DNA of 64,000 bases from an uncultured Alphaproteobacteria bacterium. GTDB taxonomy: Bacteria; Pseudomonadota; Alphaproteobacteria; CAAGCB01; CAG-977. The position numbers were made by a program, and so were the translations under genes. Of this stretch, positions 19,585 to 27,846 are shown one piece after another; position 1 is the stretch's first letter; each line of letters begins with the position of its first letter. The stretch is from contig CAKQWA010000004.1 of NCBI GenBank assembly GCA_934277945.1, forward strand, positions 1 through 64,000. The letters are read 5' to 3'. A model generated the notes under the pieces. That model made no database searches, was not told the origin of the DNA, and worked only from the letters and a program-made list of their open reading frames with translations.

Positions 19585-20259
19585 TCACAACGCGCCGCCG
19601 TTTTCCTTTTCAGACACGATACCAGTTTTATGACGCATTTCCAACGTTTCAAATATCTTTTTGCGCAATTCTTCCTGATTTTTTTCAAAATACTCGCGCT
19701 CTTTGCGCAAACGCTTCATTTCCTCCAACAGTTCGGGACCCGTCATGTCGTCGTCTTCGACTTCGGGAAAAGCGTCGTTTTCGGCGGATTCCAGCGCGCG
19801 CACGATTTCCTCGAACGACGCGCCGGAAGAATTCCCCCGCGGTTCGTCGGGCGCGGCGGCGTCCTCGAAAGTGCGCGGATTTTCAAGCGTTTCAACACCC
19901 GCCTCCTTTGCCGGATTTTCCGAAGCGGGCTCGTCGAGCAAAGGCGCGGGCGCGCGGCGCGTCGTCGCGGCGTAAAACAGCGTTTCCACATCGCACCAAA
20001 GCGTGCGCACGGAGCATTTCATGATGCCCATGCTTTTTTTCAAGCCCTTTTGCGTCATCGCCTCGTCTTCCAGACAGCGCACCAGACTGTCCGTGCAGTA
20101 CGCGAACGAGCCTTTATCCATGGAATAAACGCCGAAGCACGCAAGGAAAAACAACAAAGCGGCGATGAAATACGCCCAAAAGCCGTGACGCAAAAAACGT
20201 CCCGCGCCGATGAAAAACCGGCGCGCCAAACGTTTGATTTTCATCGCAAGCACCTGCAT
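19585..20259 (-). CDS. Single-pass membrane protein, unknown
   Basis: The 224-residue product was not recognised. A basic N-terminus (KIKRLARRFF) is followed by one membrane helix at about 26-46 (HGFWAYFIAALLFFLACFGVY). A segment with four cysteines follows (CTDSLVRCLEDEAM, MKCSVRTLWCDVETLFYA). Then come an acidic Pro/Glu-rich linker and a C-terminal coiled coil (about 180-215, LLEEMKRLRKEREYFEKNQ). The cysteines would lie just outside the membrane if the N-terminus is cytoplasmic. The ATG at 20259 follows AAGAGAG, though GTG at 20262 is possible. It starts 9 bases after glmS, so it is probably the last gene of glmU-glmS. Confidence 0.7.
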   Translation of the reverse strand: MQVLAMKIKRLARRFFIGAGRFLRHGFWAYFIAALLFFLACFGVYSMDKGSFAYCTDSLVRCLEDEAMTQKGLKKSMGIMKCSVRTLWCDVETLFYAATTRRAPAPLLDEPASENPAKEAGVETLENPRTFEDAAAPDEPRGNSSGASFEEIVRALESAENDAFPEVEDDDMTGPELLEEMKRLRKEREYFEKNQEELRKKIFETLEMRHKTGIVSEKENGGAL

Positions 20260-20268
20260 CACGCTCTC

Positions 20269-22095
20269 TTATTCAACCGTCACGCTTTTCGCCAGATTGC
20301 GCGGCTGGTCGACGTCCGTGCCTTTCGCCACCGCCGTGTGATACGCCAGCAACTGCACGGGAATCGCGTACAGAATCGGCGCGACGAACGGATCGACTTT
20401 CGGCAGGACGACGAAAGCGGCGGAGCGGTCTTTGACCTGACCGACGCCCTCCCTGTCGCCGAAAAACAGCACTCTGCCGCCGCGCGCCATGACTTCCTGC
20501 ATATTGGAAACCGTCTTGTCGAACAATTCGTCCGACGGCGCGACGACCACGACCGGCACGCTTTCGTCAATCAGCGCGATAGGTCCGTGCTTCATTTCGC
20601 CCGCCGCGTAGCCTTCGGCGTGAATGTAGGAGATTTCTTTGAGTTTCAGCGCGCCCTCCAAGGCGATCGGATAACTGGAAGAACGCCCCAGATACAGAAC
20701 GTCGCGGGCGGGAACCATTAAATCCTGCGCGATTTTTTCAATCTTTTTGTCGTTGTTCAAAACGTCGGAAACGCGGGACGGCACTTCGACCAAAGCGCGC
20801 GACAGTTTGGCCTCCTCCTGCGCGTTCAAAGCCCCTTTCGCGCGTCCCAGAGCAATGGCGAAGCACGCCAGAAGCGTCAACTGCGTCGTAAAGGCTTTCG
20901 TGGAAGCGACGCCGATTTCGGGTCCCGCCAGCGTTCTCAACACGCAGTCGGACTCGCGCGCCATCGTGCTTGATTCCACGTTAACGATGGAAATGATTTT
21001 CTGCCCCTCTTTTTTGCAAAGGCGCAAAGCCGCGAGCGTGTCCGCCGTTTCGCCCGACTGGGAAATGAACAGCGACACGCCGCCCTTTTCCAAAACGGGA
21101 TTGCGATAGCGGAATTCGGACGCGACGTCAATGTCGACGGGAACGCGCGCGACGGATTCAATCCAGTATTTGCCGACCATGCCCGCGTAATAGGACGTGC
21201 CGCACGCGACAATCGTAATGCGGGACACGTCTTTCAAATCGAACGGCACTTCGGGCAGCGTAATCGTGTCCGCGTCCTGATTGATCATCGTGTTCAGCGT
21301 GTCGCCGATGACTTGCGGCTGTTCGTAAATTTCTTTCAGCATGAAGTGGCGGTAGCCGCCTTTGCCGACCAGCGCGCCCGACGCGGCGGACTGCGTGACG
21401 GAGCGGGAAACCTCGACGTCGTTTTCGTCGTAAACGGTCGCGCCGCCGTGCGTCAAAACGACCCAGTCGCCCTCTTCCAAATACATGATTTTCTGCGTCA
21501 GCGGCGCCAATGCGAAAGCGTCGGAGCCGAGGAACATTTCGCCGTTGCCGAAACCGACCGCCAAAGGCGTGCCGCGACGCGCGCCGATCAGCAGATCTTC
21601 GCGTCCGGCGAAAATGAACGCCAGCGAATAAATCCCTTTCAGGCGTTTCAGCGTGCGCGAAACCGCCTGTTGCGGCGTCGCGCCGTTTTCGACCTGCATA
21701 CTGACCATTTGCACGATGACTTCGCTGTCCGTTTCGCTTTCAAACACGCGTCCGGCGGCGTTCAGTTCGTCGCGCAGTTCGCGGTAGTTTTCAATGATGC
21801 CGTTATGCACGACGGCGACGTGCTTCGTGGCGTGCGGATGCGCGTTCGTTTCGTTGGGAACGCCGTGCGTCGCCCAGCGCGTATGCCCGATGCCGATCGT
21901 GCCCGCGATGGGTTCCTGCGCGATTTTGGCTTCCAGATTGACCAGTTTGCCTTTCGCGCGGCGGCGTTCAATCCGTCCGTTGTCCAGCGTCGCGATGCCC
22001 GCGGAATCGTACCCGCGATACTCCAAACGCTTCAATCCGTCGACGAGCAGCGGAGTCACCTGTCTGTCAGAAATAATGCCTACAATACCGCACAT
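20269..22095 (-). CDS. glmS: Glutamine--fructose-6-phosphate aminotransferase
   Basis: GlmS makes glucosamine-6-phosphate, the entry to UDP-GlcNAc. The 608-residue protein has the N-terminal glutaminase domain (MCGIVGII with Cys2 as nucleophile, WATHGVPNETNAHPH) and two SIS domains (VACGTSYYAGMVGKYW, SQSGETADTLAAL, GVASTKAFTTQ). It ends with AKSVTVE, the family C-terminus. AAGGA precedes the ATG at 22095. It lies 12 bases after glmU, an operon for cell-wall precursor supply. Confidence 0.98.
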   Translation of the reverse strand: MCGIVGIISDRQVTPLLVDGLKRLEYRGYDSAGIATLDNGRIERRRAKGKLVNLEAKIAQEPIAGTIGIGHTRWATHGVPNETNAHPHATKHVAVVHNGIIENYRELRDELNAAGRVFESETDSEVIVQMVSMQVENGATPQQAVSRTLKRLKGIYSLAFIFAGREDLLIGARRGTPLAVGFGNGEMFLGSDAFALAPLTQKIMYLEEGDWVVLTHGGATVYDENDVEVSRSVTQSAASGALVGKGGYRHFMLKEIYEQPQVIGDTLNTMINQDADTITLPEVPFDLKDVSRITIVACGTSYYAGMVGKYWIESVARVPVDIDVASEFRYRNPVLEKGGVSLFISQSGETADTLAALRLCKKEGQKIISIVNVESSTMARESDCVLRTLAGPEIGVASTKAFTTQLTLLACFAIALGRAKGALNAQEEAKLSRALVEVPSRVSDVLNNDKKIEKIAQDLMVPARDVLYLGRSSSYPIALEGALKLKEISYIHAEGYAAGEMKHGPIALIDESVPVVVVAPSDELFDKTVSNMQEVMARGGRVLFFGDREGVGQVKDRSAAFVVLPKVDPFVAPILYAIPVQLLAYHTAVAKGTDVDQPRNLAKSVTVE

Positions 22096-22107
22096 AGTGT
22101 TTGTCCT

Positions 22108-23448
22108 TTACTTTTTAGAGGAATCTTTAAGCGCTTTTTTAGCGTCGCGGAACTGTTTCGCGCGCTTGTCCAAAACGACCTGCCGCGCCCTGCCGACCGC
22201 CAAAGCGTCGCCGTCCACGTCTTTTGTAATGACGGAACCCGCCGCCGTCATCGCGCCGTCGCCGATGCGGCACGGAGCGACGATGACCGTGTCCGACCCG
22301 ATGAACGCGTTTGCGCCGATATCCGTTTTCGATTTGAAATATCCGTCGTAGTTGCAGGTGATCGTCCCCGCGCCGATGTTCGTTTTTTCACCGACGCGCG
22401 CGTCGCCGATATAAGACAAATGGTTGACTTTCGCGCCCGTTTCAATGACGGATTTTTTGATTTCCACAAAATCGCCGATATGACAGTTTTCGCCGATGTC
22501 GCTTTCGGGACGCAGGCGGGCGAACGGTCCGACTTTCGCGTTCGCGCGGATATGCGTGCCTTCAAAATGACAGAATCCTTTGATTTCAACGCCGTCCTCG
22601 ACGACGCATCCCGTTTCAAAAATGACGTTCGGTTCAATGAAAACGTCTTTGCCCAGCACGGTGTCGAACGAAAAATAAACGGTGTCGGGGTCAATCATCG
22701 TCACGCCCTGTTCCAAGAACTTGGCGCGCAGACGCTTTTGCGCGATTTTTTCCAGCACAGCCAAATCCGCGCGGGAATTCGCGCCCGTCAATTCCTCCTC
22801 GCCGCCCTCGACGACCGCCGCGGCATCGCCCTGCGCGCGCGCCAAAGCGACCAAATCGGTCAGATAGTATTCGCCCGCCGCGTTGTCGTTTTTCACCTTG
22901 TCCAGCAAATCGAACAATTTTTTGCCGTCAACGCACATCACGCCCGAATTGCACAGACGCACCGCGCGCTGTTCGGGCGTCGCGTCCTTGAATTCGACGA
23001 TTTCGCGCAAGCCCGTTTCATCAACGATTAAGCGTCCGTATTTCGCGGGGTCTTCCGGCGTAAAGCCCAGAACGACGACCGCCGCGCCCTTGCGCCGCGC
23101 GTCAAGCATTTTATCCAGCGTCGCCTTGGTAATCAGCGGGGTGTCGCCGTACAAAACCAGCACGTCGCCGTCGAACCCGCGCAGAACGCCGTCCGCCGCT
23201 TTCACCGCGTCCGCCGTCCCCAGCCTGTTTTTCTGGACGACGCATTGCGTCGGCGCGACCGTTTGCGCCACATTGTCCATGTCGGGACCGATGACGACGA
23301 CCTTTTTGCTCGCGCCCAAAGAATCGACCGTTTCAAGCAGATGGGAAATCATCGGACGCCCCGCGACCTTGTGCATCACTTTCGGCAAAGGCGACTTCAT
23401 GCGCGTCCCCATGCCCGCCGCCAATACGATTGCTGCCGTATCCGTCAT
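22108..23448 (-). CDS. glmU: Bifunctional UDP-GlcNAc pyrophosphorylase / GlcN-1-P acetyltransferase
   Basis: GlmU acetylates GlcN-1-P and couples it to UTP. The 446-residue protein has the uridyltransferase domain (LAAGMGTRMKSPLPKVMHKVAGRPM, VLYGDTPLI) and a C-terminal left-handed beta helix of hexapeptide repeats. The latter contains GPFARLRPESDIGENCHIGDFVEIKKS-type motifs, NHLSYIGDARVGEKTNIGAGTITCNYDG and a short basic tail. It is first of glmU-glmS and divergent from gph, about 100 bases apart. Confidence 0.97.
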   Translation of the reverse strand: MTDTAAIVLAAGMGTRMKSPLPKVMHKVAGRPMISHLLETVDSLGASKKVVVIGPDMDNVAQTVAPTQCVVQKNRLGTADAVKAADGVLRGFDGDVLVLYGDTPLITKATLDKMLDARRKGAAVVVLGFTPEDPAKYGRLIVDETGLREIVEFKDATPEQRAVRLCNSGVMCVDGKKLFDLLDKVKNDNAAGEYYLTDLVALARAQGDAAAVVEGGEEELTGANSRADLAVLEKIAQKRLRAKFLEQGVTMIDPDTVYFSFDTVLGKDVFIEPNVIFETGCVVEDGVEIKGFCHFEGTHIRANAKVGPFARLRPESDIGENCHIGDFVEIKKSVIETGAKVNHLSYIGDARVGEKTNIGAGTITCNYDGYFKSKTDIGANAFIGSDTVIVAPCRIGDGAMTAAGSVITKDVDGDALAVGRARQVVLDKRAKQFRDAKKALKDSSKK

Positions 23449-23549
23449 AAAAAAACCTCGCGTTTTAACAACTCTTTGACTAGGAATTTGCCATAAAATG
23501 TCTTAAAGATAAATAAAATACTGTCTTGAAACGTTACGGGCAAGGAAAA

Positions 23550-24215
23550 ATGACTGAAAAAAACCTTATTTTCGATTTGGACGGCACGCTGATCGACACG
23601 CTTCCCGATTTGCGCTTTTTGCTCAACGGTCTGCTGAAAGAACTGGGGCGGCGCGCGCTTGAAGATTGGGAAATGAAATTCCTGATCGGGCAAGGGTCGC
23701 ACTATCTGATCGAGCAGTTGTGCGCGCGCACGGGCGGGGCGAGTTCCGACGAAATAGAGGAGATTCATCAACGCTGGCTGAAAATCTACGCCGACGCGCC
23801 GATGAATTTGACGCACCCGTACGACAAAGTGCCCGAAACCCTGCGCCGTTTCAAAGACGCGGGCTGCAAACTGGCGATTTGCACGAACAAGCCGCCCGCG
23901 CCGACGCGCATCATTTTGGACAAGTTGGATTTGCGCAAATACTTCGACGTCGTTTTGGACGCGCAATCCCTGCCTTTCCGCAAGCCGCGCCCCGAACCTT
24001 TGCTGGAAGCGGCGAAGCGCATGGGCGGCGATTCGGCGCACGCGGTCATGATCGGCGATTCCGAACCCGACGCGCAGGCGGCGAAAGCGGCGGGGATGCC
24101 CGTCGTGCTTCTGACCTACGGCTACGCGCAAAAACCGTACGAAGAAATCGGCGCGACCGCCTTGGCAAACCGTTTTGAAGACCTGTACGACATCGTTTTG
24201 TCATTGCCCGCATAG
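23550..24215 (+). CDS. gph: HAD-family phosphatase, phosphoglycolate phosphatase type
   Basis: The 221-residue HAD hydrolase has motif I FDLDGTLIDT at the start with the nucleophile Asp, motif II ICTNKP, the conserved Lys in KPRPEPLLEA, and motif IV MIGDSEPDAQAAKAAGMPVVLLTYGY. The pattern fits Gph, which clears 2-phosphoglycolate from DNA repair, though HAD specificity is hard to fix from sequence. The ATG at 23550 has AAGG upstream. It is followed by a perfect 18-bp palindrome at 24241. Confidence 0.85.
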   Translation: MTEKNLIFDLDGTLIDTLPDLRFLLNGLLKELGRRALEDWEMKFLIGQGSHYLIEQLCARTGGASSDEIEEIHQRWLKIYADAPMNLTHPYDKVPETLRRFKDAGCKLAICTNKPPAPTRIILDKLDLRKYFDVVLDAQSLPFRKPRPEPLLEAAKRMGGDSAHAVMIGDSEPDAQAAKAAGMPVVLLTYGYAQKPYEEIGATALANRFEDLYDIVLSLPA

Positions 24216-24240
24216 CCGTCCGGATATGAAAATCCGCGCG

Positions 24241-24258
24241 AAACGAATCGATTCGTTT
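24241..24258. promoter_or_regulatory. Perfect 18-bp palindrome (operator or weak terminator)
   Basis: AAACGAATCGATTCGTTT is fully self-complementary and lies 25 bases after gph, within the 266-base gap before the LuxR-type gene. The following T-run is only TTTT counting the last palindrome bases, so it could be a weak terminator or a dimeric regulator site. Confidence 0.4.
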
Positions 24259-24287
24259 TAAGATTCCGCCCCGCCGGAAGTTTTTTC

Positions 24288-24419
24288 ATGGACCGGAAAG
24301 GATTTGCCCCCATACCGTATGCCTGTAACCGTTCGCCCTGTATTCCGTGCGAATCGTCGGATTTATGCCGAGTCGCCGCATACTCCCCACGGCTATGGAA
24401 GGATTGCCACCTGTTTTAA
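24288..24419 (+). CDS. Possible 43-residue cysteine-rich leader ORF
   Basis: A short frame starts at ATG 24288 with GGAAG seven bases upstream and ends at TAA 24417-24419, 62 bases before the LuxR-type gene. The peptide contains five cysteines, including CIPC near residues 18-21 and a DLC. It matches nothing I recognise. It could be a leader peptide, a small protein or chance. It is included because the 266-base gap is otherwise unexplained. Confidence 0.25.
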   Translation: MDRKGFAPIPYACNRSPCIPCESSDLCRVAAYSPRLWKDCHLF

Positions 24420-24481
24420 TTCCGTTTTGCCTCGTAACGTTGGTCTATGGATTGCCAAACAACCTTTGGAGAGGAAAAAAA

Positions 24482-25138
24482 ATGAGAATTTTAATTGCCG
24501 ACAGCCACACCTTGTTCCGAGAGGGACTCCGCAGTCAAATCCAGCGTTTCGACACCGTGCGCGAATTGCAGGAAGTTACCCGCTTCGACACGCTGGCGAC
24601 GCTGACAAGCCGCCCCGCGCCGTTTGATGTCGTCTTCATCGACAAAGACCTGCTCGGCTCGGACTGGAAATCGCGCTTCAAGGAAGCCGCCGCCATGTTC
24701 CCCAGAGCCCGCATGATTATGATGAGCGAATCGGAAGATTTTAAAGACATTTCCGAATCCTACGACTTGGGCGCGTCCGGCTACATCACGAAATTGTCGC
24801 CCGATTCGCAGACAATCAACGCCCTGCGCTCGATTATGGACGGACATTCCTACGTTCCGCCCGCGCTGTTGAAAGGCTTGCAATCGTCCGTCAAAGCGGC
24901 GGAAAGCGGACGCATCCTGTCGTCCACTCTGCCCGACGGCAAAAACCTGACGACGCGCCAGAAAGAAGTTTTGCAATATTTGAGCAACGGTCTGTCCAAC
25001 AAGCAAATCGCGTATGAAATGGGCGTTTCCGAAGCGACCGTCAAACTGCACATCAACGCGCTTTTGCGTCATCTGCACGTCGAAAACCGCACGAAAGCCG
25101 TCGTGACGGCGCAACGTTTGGGCATTTTGTCCGCTTAA
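24482..25138 (+). CDS. NarL/LuxR-family response regulator, orphan
   Basis: The 218-residue regulator has a receiver domain (1-120) with Asp7, the phospho-acceptor candidate Asp54 in VVFIDKDLL and GASGYITK. A C-terminal LuxR helix-turn-helix follows (about 152-212), with LTTRQKEVLQYLSNGLSNKQIAYEMGVSEATVKLHI-type sequence. The receiver has a single Asp where most family members have an acidic pair, so phosphorylation control may be altered. The ATG at 24482 has GGAGAGG seven bases upstream. The frame is open further up but without a family N-terminus. No kinase is adjacent. The target is unknown. Confidence 0.88.
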   Translation: MRILIADSHTLFREGLRSQIQRFDTVRELQEVTRFDTLATLTSRPAPFDVVFIDKDLLGSDWKSRFKEAAAMFPRARMIMMSESEDFKDISESYDLGASGYITKLSPDSQTINALRSIMDGHSYVPPALLKGLQSSVKAAESGRILSSTLPDGKNLTTRQKEVLQYLSNGLSNKQIAYEMGVSEATVKLHINALLRHLHVENRTKAVVTAQRLGILSA

Positions 25139-25165
25139 AAAAACGCGCTTTTAAACCTTTTATGA

Positions 25166-25197
25166 AAATAAGCCCTTGAATTCGGGCTTATTTTTTT
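25166..25197 (+). terminator. Rho-independent terminator of the LuxR-type gene
   Basis: AAATAAGCCC pairs with GGGCTTATTT across an 8-base loop and leads into a run of T, 28 bases after the stop codon. Confidence 0.85.
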
Positions 25198-25225
25198 GCA
25201 CTCTGTCAGGCGAAAGCGGGGAAAC

Positions 25226-25636
25226 ATGACAGATTTCACGGAATTAAAAGAAAATTTCTCGTTCTTGGACGATTGGGAAGACCGTTACGCCTATCTGATC
25301 GAATTGGGCAAAAACCTGCCGCCGATGGACGACGCGGACAAAAACGCGCAAACGAAAGTCGACGGATGCATGAGCCAAGTGTGGCTGAAAACCTCTTTCG
25401 ACGGCGAAAAACTGTCTTTCGTCGCCGATTCCGACGCGTTCATCGTCAAAGGGCTGATTGCCGTCTTGCAGGCGATTTTGTCGAATCAAACGCCCGCGTA
25501 CATCTTGAAGACAAACGTCGAGGAAGCGTTTTGCGAACTGGGCTTGGACACGCATTTGTCGCCCACGCGCCGCAACGGATTTTTCTCGATGGTCGCCCGC
25601 GTCAAAGAACAGGCGGCGGCTCTGGCGAACAAATAA
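25226..25636 (+). CDS. sufE: Cysteine desulfurase activator SufE
   Basis: SufE takes persulfide sulfur from SufS and passes it to the Fe-S scaffold. The 136-residue protein shows FSFLDDWEDRYAYLIELGK, then KVDGCMSQVWL with the sulfur-accepting Cys near residue 50. The ATG at 25226 gives the family start. Its terminal bases abut the convergent comEC gene. No other suf gene is in the window. Confidence 0.93.
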   Translation: MTDFTELKENFSFLDDWEDRYAYLIELGKNLPPMDDADKNAQTKVDGCMSQVWLKTSFDGEKLSFVADSDAFIVKGLIAVLQAILSNQTPAYILKTNVEEAFCELGLDTHLSPTRRNGFFSMVARVKEQAAALANK

Positions 25637-27733
25637 TCAGAAAAACGACGGCTTGCCGAACGCGCTGTGCCACGGGCGGAACGCGCCGTCTTTCGCCGTT
25701 TTCACGCGCAAGCCGTCTTTGTCCAAATAAAACGCGTGCGTGCCGTTTTGCGAAAAATCCCGCTTGACGAACATTGTTTCCTTGTCGCACGGCGGGTCGC
25801 CCGACGCGGTGAACACATACGCGTTCGCGGGTGTTGCGCACGCTTGAACGGCGGCTTTTTTGGATTTCGCCCAAACGATTTTTCCGTAAGCGTTTTCATA
25901 AACGCACAATTTGTCGCGGCAGGAAAAGCGCGTTTTCAGTCCCTCGTACCCCCGCTTTTCGCTTGCCGTCCGCACCTCTTCGCCGTCCTGCCCGTTTTGC
26001 GCCGCCCAGATTTTGCGGGCGAACGGATTTCCCTTGTCGCGCATACGCAAATCGCCCGCGTCGTCCTTGAACGCATAGAACGACGCGTTTGAATCCAGCA
26101 GAAAATCGGGCGTGCGGGGAATGAGCAATCCGGTAAAACCGCACAGCCAGACAACCGCGCCGGCATAGCGCGCTTTGGTGCGCCACAGACACAAAAACAG
26201 CATCCCGCACACGCCGACAAGCGCGAAAATCATCGGAAATTCGGGCGTGCGCAAGACCGCGTGCGGCAAATTCGACACGAAAAACGCGCCTTTGTTTATC
26301 AGCGTCAAGCCGAAATCCGACACGCTTAACGCCCATTTTTCCGCGCCGAACGGCATGAGAAACAGAGCGGCGAACAAAAACGGCATGACGAGAAAAGCGG
26401 CAAGCGGCGCCGCGATCAGATTGCCCAAAACGCTGTACGCGGGCATATAATTGAAATAATGCAAGGACAGCGGCAGGGTCGCCGCCACCGCCGCAACGTC
26501 CGCCAGCACCGCGCCGGCAATCCAATAGCCGATTTTCTTATATAGCGGGGCGCGCAGGTCGGCGCATCGGGGGAAAAGTTCGCACAGGCAAATCAATCCC
26601 AGCACCGCGCCGAACGATAACTGAAATCCGACGGACAGCACGCTTTCGGGCGACAGCAACAGCAGGAAAAACGCCGCCCAAGCCAGCGTGTACAGCGAAA
26701 ACGCCCGCCGGTTGACGACGACGGCGAAAAACATAAATCCCGCCATGACGAACGCGCGTCTTGCCGACACGGGCGCGCCCGACAGCATCAGATAGAACGC
26801 CGCGCCGCCCATGGCGCACACGGCGGCAATCTTGCGCACGTTAAACCGCAGGGCGATGCTCGGAAACAGTGCCAGTAAAAAGGACACCGCGCCGTAAACG
26901 ATTCCCGCCGCCAAACTCATATGCACGCCGGACACCGCCAGCAAATGCGCGATTCCCGCGTTTCTGTAAGCGGTGATGACATCCTCCGGCACGCCTTTCG
27001 CGTTTCCCAGCAACAAAGCGATTGACAGTTCGGCTTGCGCGGAAGATTTTTCCAAGCGTTTCTGCACGCTTTTCCGCGTTTTTTCGACAAAGCCCGTTTT
27101 TTGCGCCGCCCTGACGATTTGAGGCGGTTTGCGCGCGCTTGCCCTCGCGCCGACATGATTGAAAAAATCAATCGTCCGCATATCCGCCCCGTCGGGATAA
27201 ACGGGAAGCGGCAAAGGCGACAACAGCGCGGGCGCTTCGATAAAATCGCCGGCTTCCAGCGCGGGCGCGTTTTTCAGCGTCAGGCGGATTTTGTGCGGCG
27301 TTTCATCGGCGCGCACGGACGCGATTTTCACATCTTTCAAAACGACGGTCTGCCGTTCCCCTTGGACGAAAGCGGCGTCGACAATCCCCGACGTCGCCAC
27401 CGTGCGCGTGCGGTATTTCAGCATCGGCGCCGCGGTCGATATCGTTTTGATTTGAGCCGCCGCAAATCCCGAAACGCCCAGAAACACAAGCGTTGCGAAA
27501 AATTTGAACGCGTTTTTCCGGCAATCGTAAAGCAAAAACGCGCTCATCGTCAGCGCGCCCGCCGTAACACAAAACAGCGGCTCGAACGGCAGGGAAAAAT
27601 AAACGCACACGCCCGCGCCGAACGCGACGGCAAGCCACAAATACGCGCGCCGTCCCTGCGCGGCGGCATCGTCGGCGATCGCCTTGAAAACATCGGTAAA
27701 ATAAAAAGACAGCGGCTTCATGACGCACAGCAT
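25637..27733 (-). CDS. comEC: ComEC/Rec2-family competence membrane protein
   Basis: ComEC is the inner-membrane channel for DNA uptake. The 698-residue polytopic protein has the N-terminal DUF4131 region, then the Competence domain (about 220-480) with LLLGNAKGVPEDVITAYRNAGIAHLLAVSGVH-type sequence. It carries no metallo-beta-lactamase HxHxDH motif at its C-terminus, so it is the shorter form. The start is ATG 27733 or 27721; neither has a strong ribosome binding site. Divergent from gltX. No other competence gene is nearby, so uptake ability cannot be judged. Confidence 0.85.
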   Translation of the reverse strand: MLCVMKPLSFYFTDVFKAIADDAAAQGRRAYLWLAVAFGAGVCVYFSLPFEPLFCVTAGALTMSAFLLYDCRKNAFKFFATLVFLGVSGFAAAQIKTISTAAPMLKYRTRTVATSGIVDAAFVQGERQTVVLKDVKIASVRADETPHKIRLTLKNAPALEAGDFIEAPALLSPLPLPVYPDGADMRTIDFFNHVGARASARKPPQIVRAAQKTGFVEKTRKSVQKRLEKSSAQAELSIALLLGNAKGVPEDVITAYRNAGIAHLLAVSGVHMSLAAGIVYGAVSFLLALFPSIALRFNVRKIAAVCAMGGAAFYLMLSGAPVSARRAFVMAGFMFFAVVVNRRAFSLYTLAWAAFFLLLLSPESVLSVGFQLSFGAVLGLICLCELFPRCADLRAPLYKKIGYWIAGAVLADVAAVAATLPLSLHYFNYMPAYSVLGNLIAAPLAAFLVMPFLFAALFLMPFGAEKWALSVSDFGLTLINKGAFFVSNLPHAVLRTPEFPMIFALVGVCGMLFLCLWRTKARYAGAVVWLCGFTGLLIPRTPDFLLDSNASFYAFKDDAGDLRMRDKGNPFARKIWAAQNGQDGEEVRTASEKRGYEGLKTRFSCRDKLCVYENAYGKIVWAKSKKAAVQACATPANAYVFTASGDPPCDKETMFVKRDFSQNGTHAFYLDKDGLRVKTAKDGAFRPWHSAFGKPSFF

Positions 27734-27846
27734 ATCTTTTTTCGCGCTTAAAAGCGACGCGAAATTTAAAATTCGATTGAAAGGGATTGACTTTTCGGCG
27801 TGATACGATACAGATTTTAAAAAACTTTTTTGAAAGGCTTAAAACA

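Noticed and set aside
24347..24481. A 45-residue N-terminal extension of the LuxR-type regulator
   Set aside because: The receiver domain begins at the ATG at 24482, which has a strong ribosome binding site.
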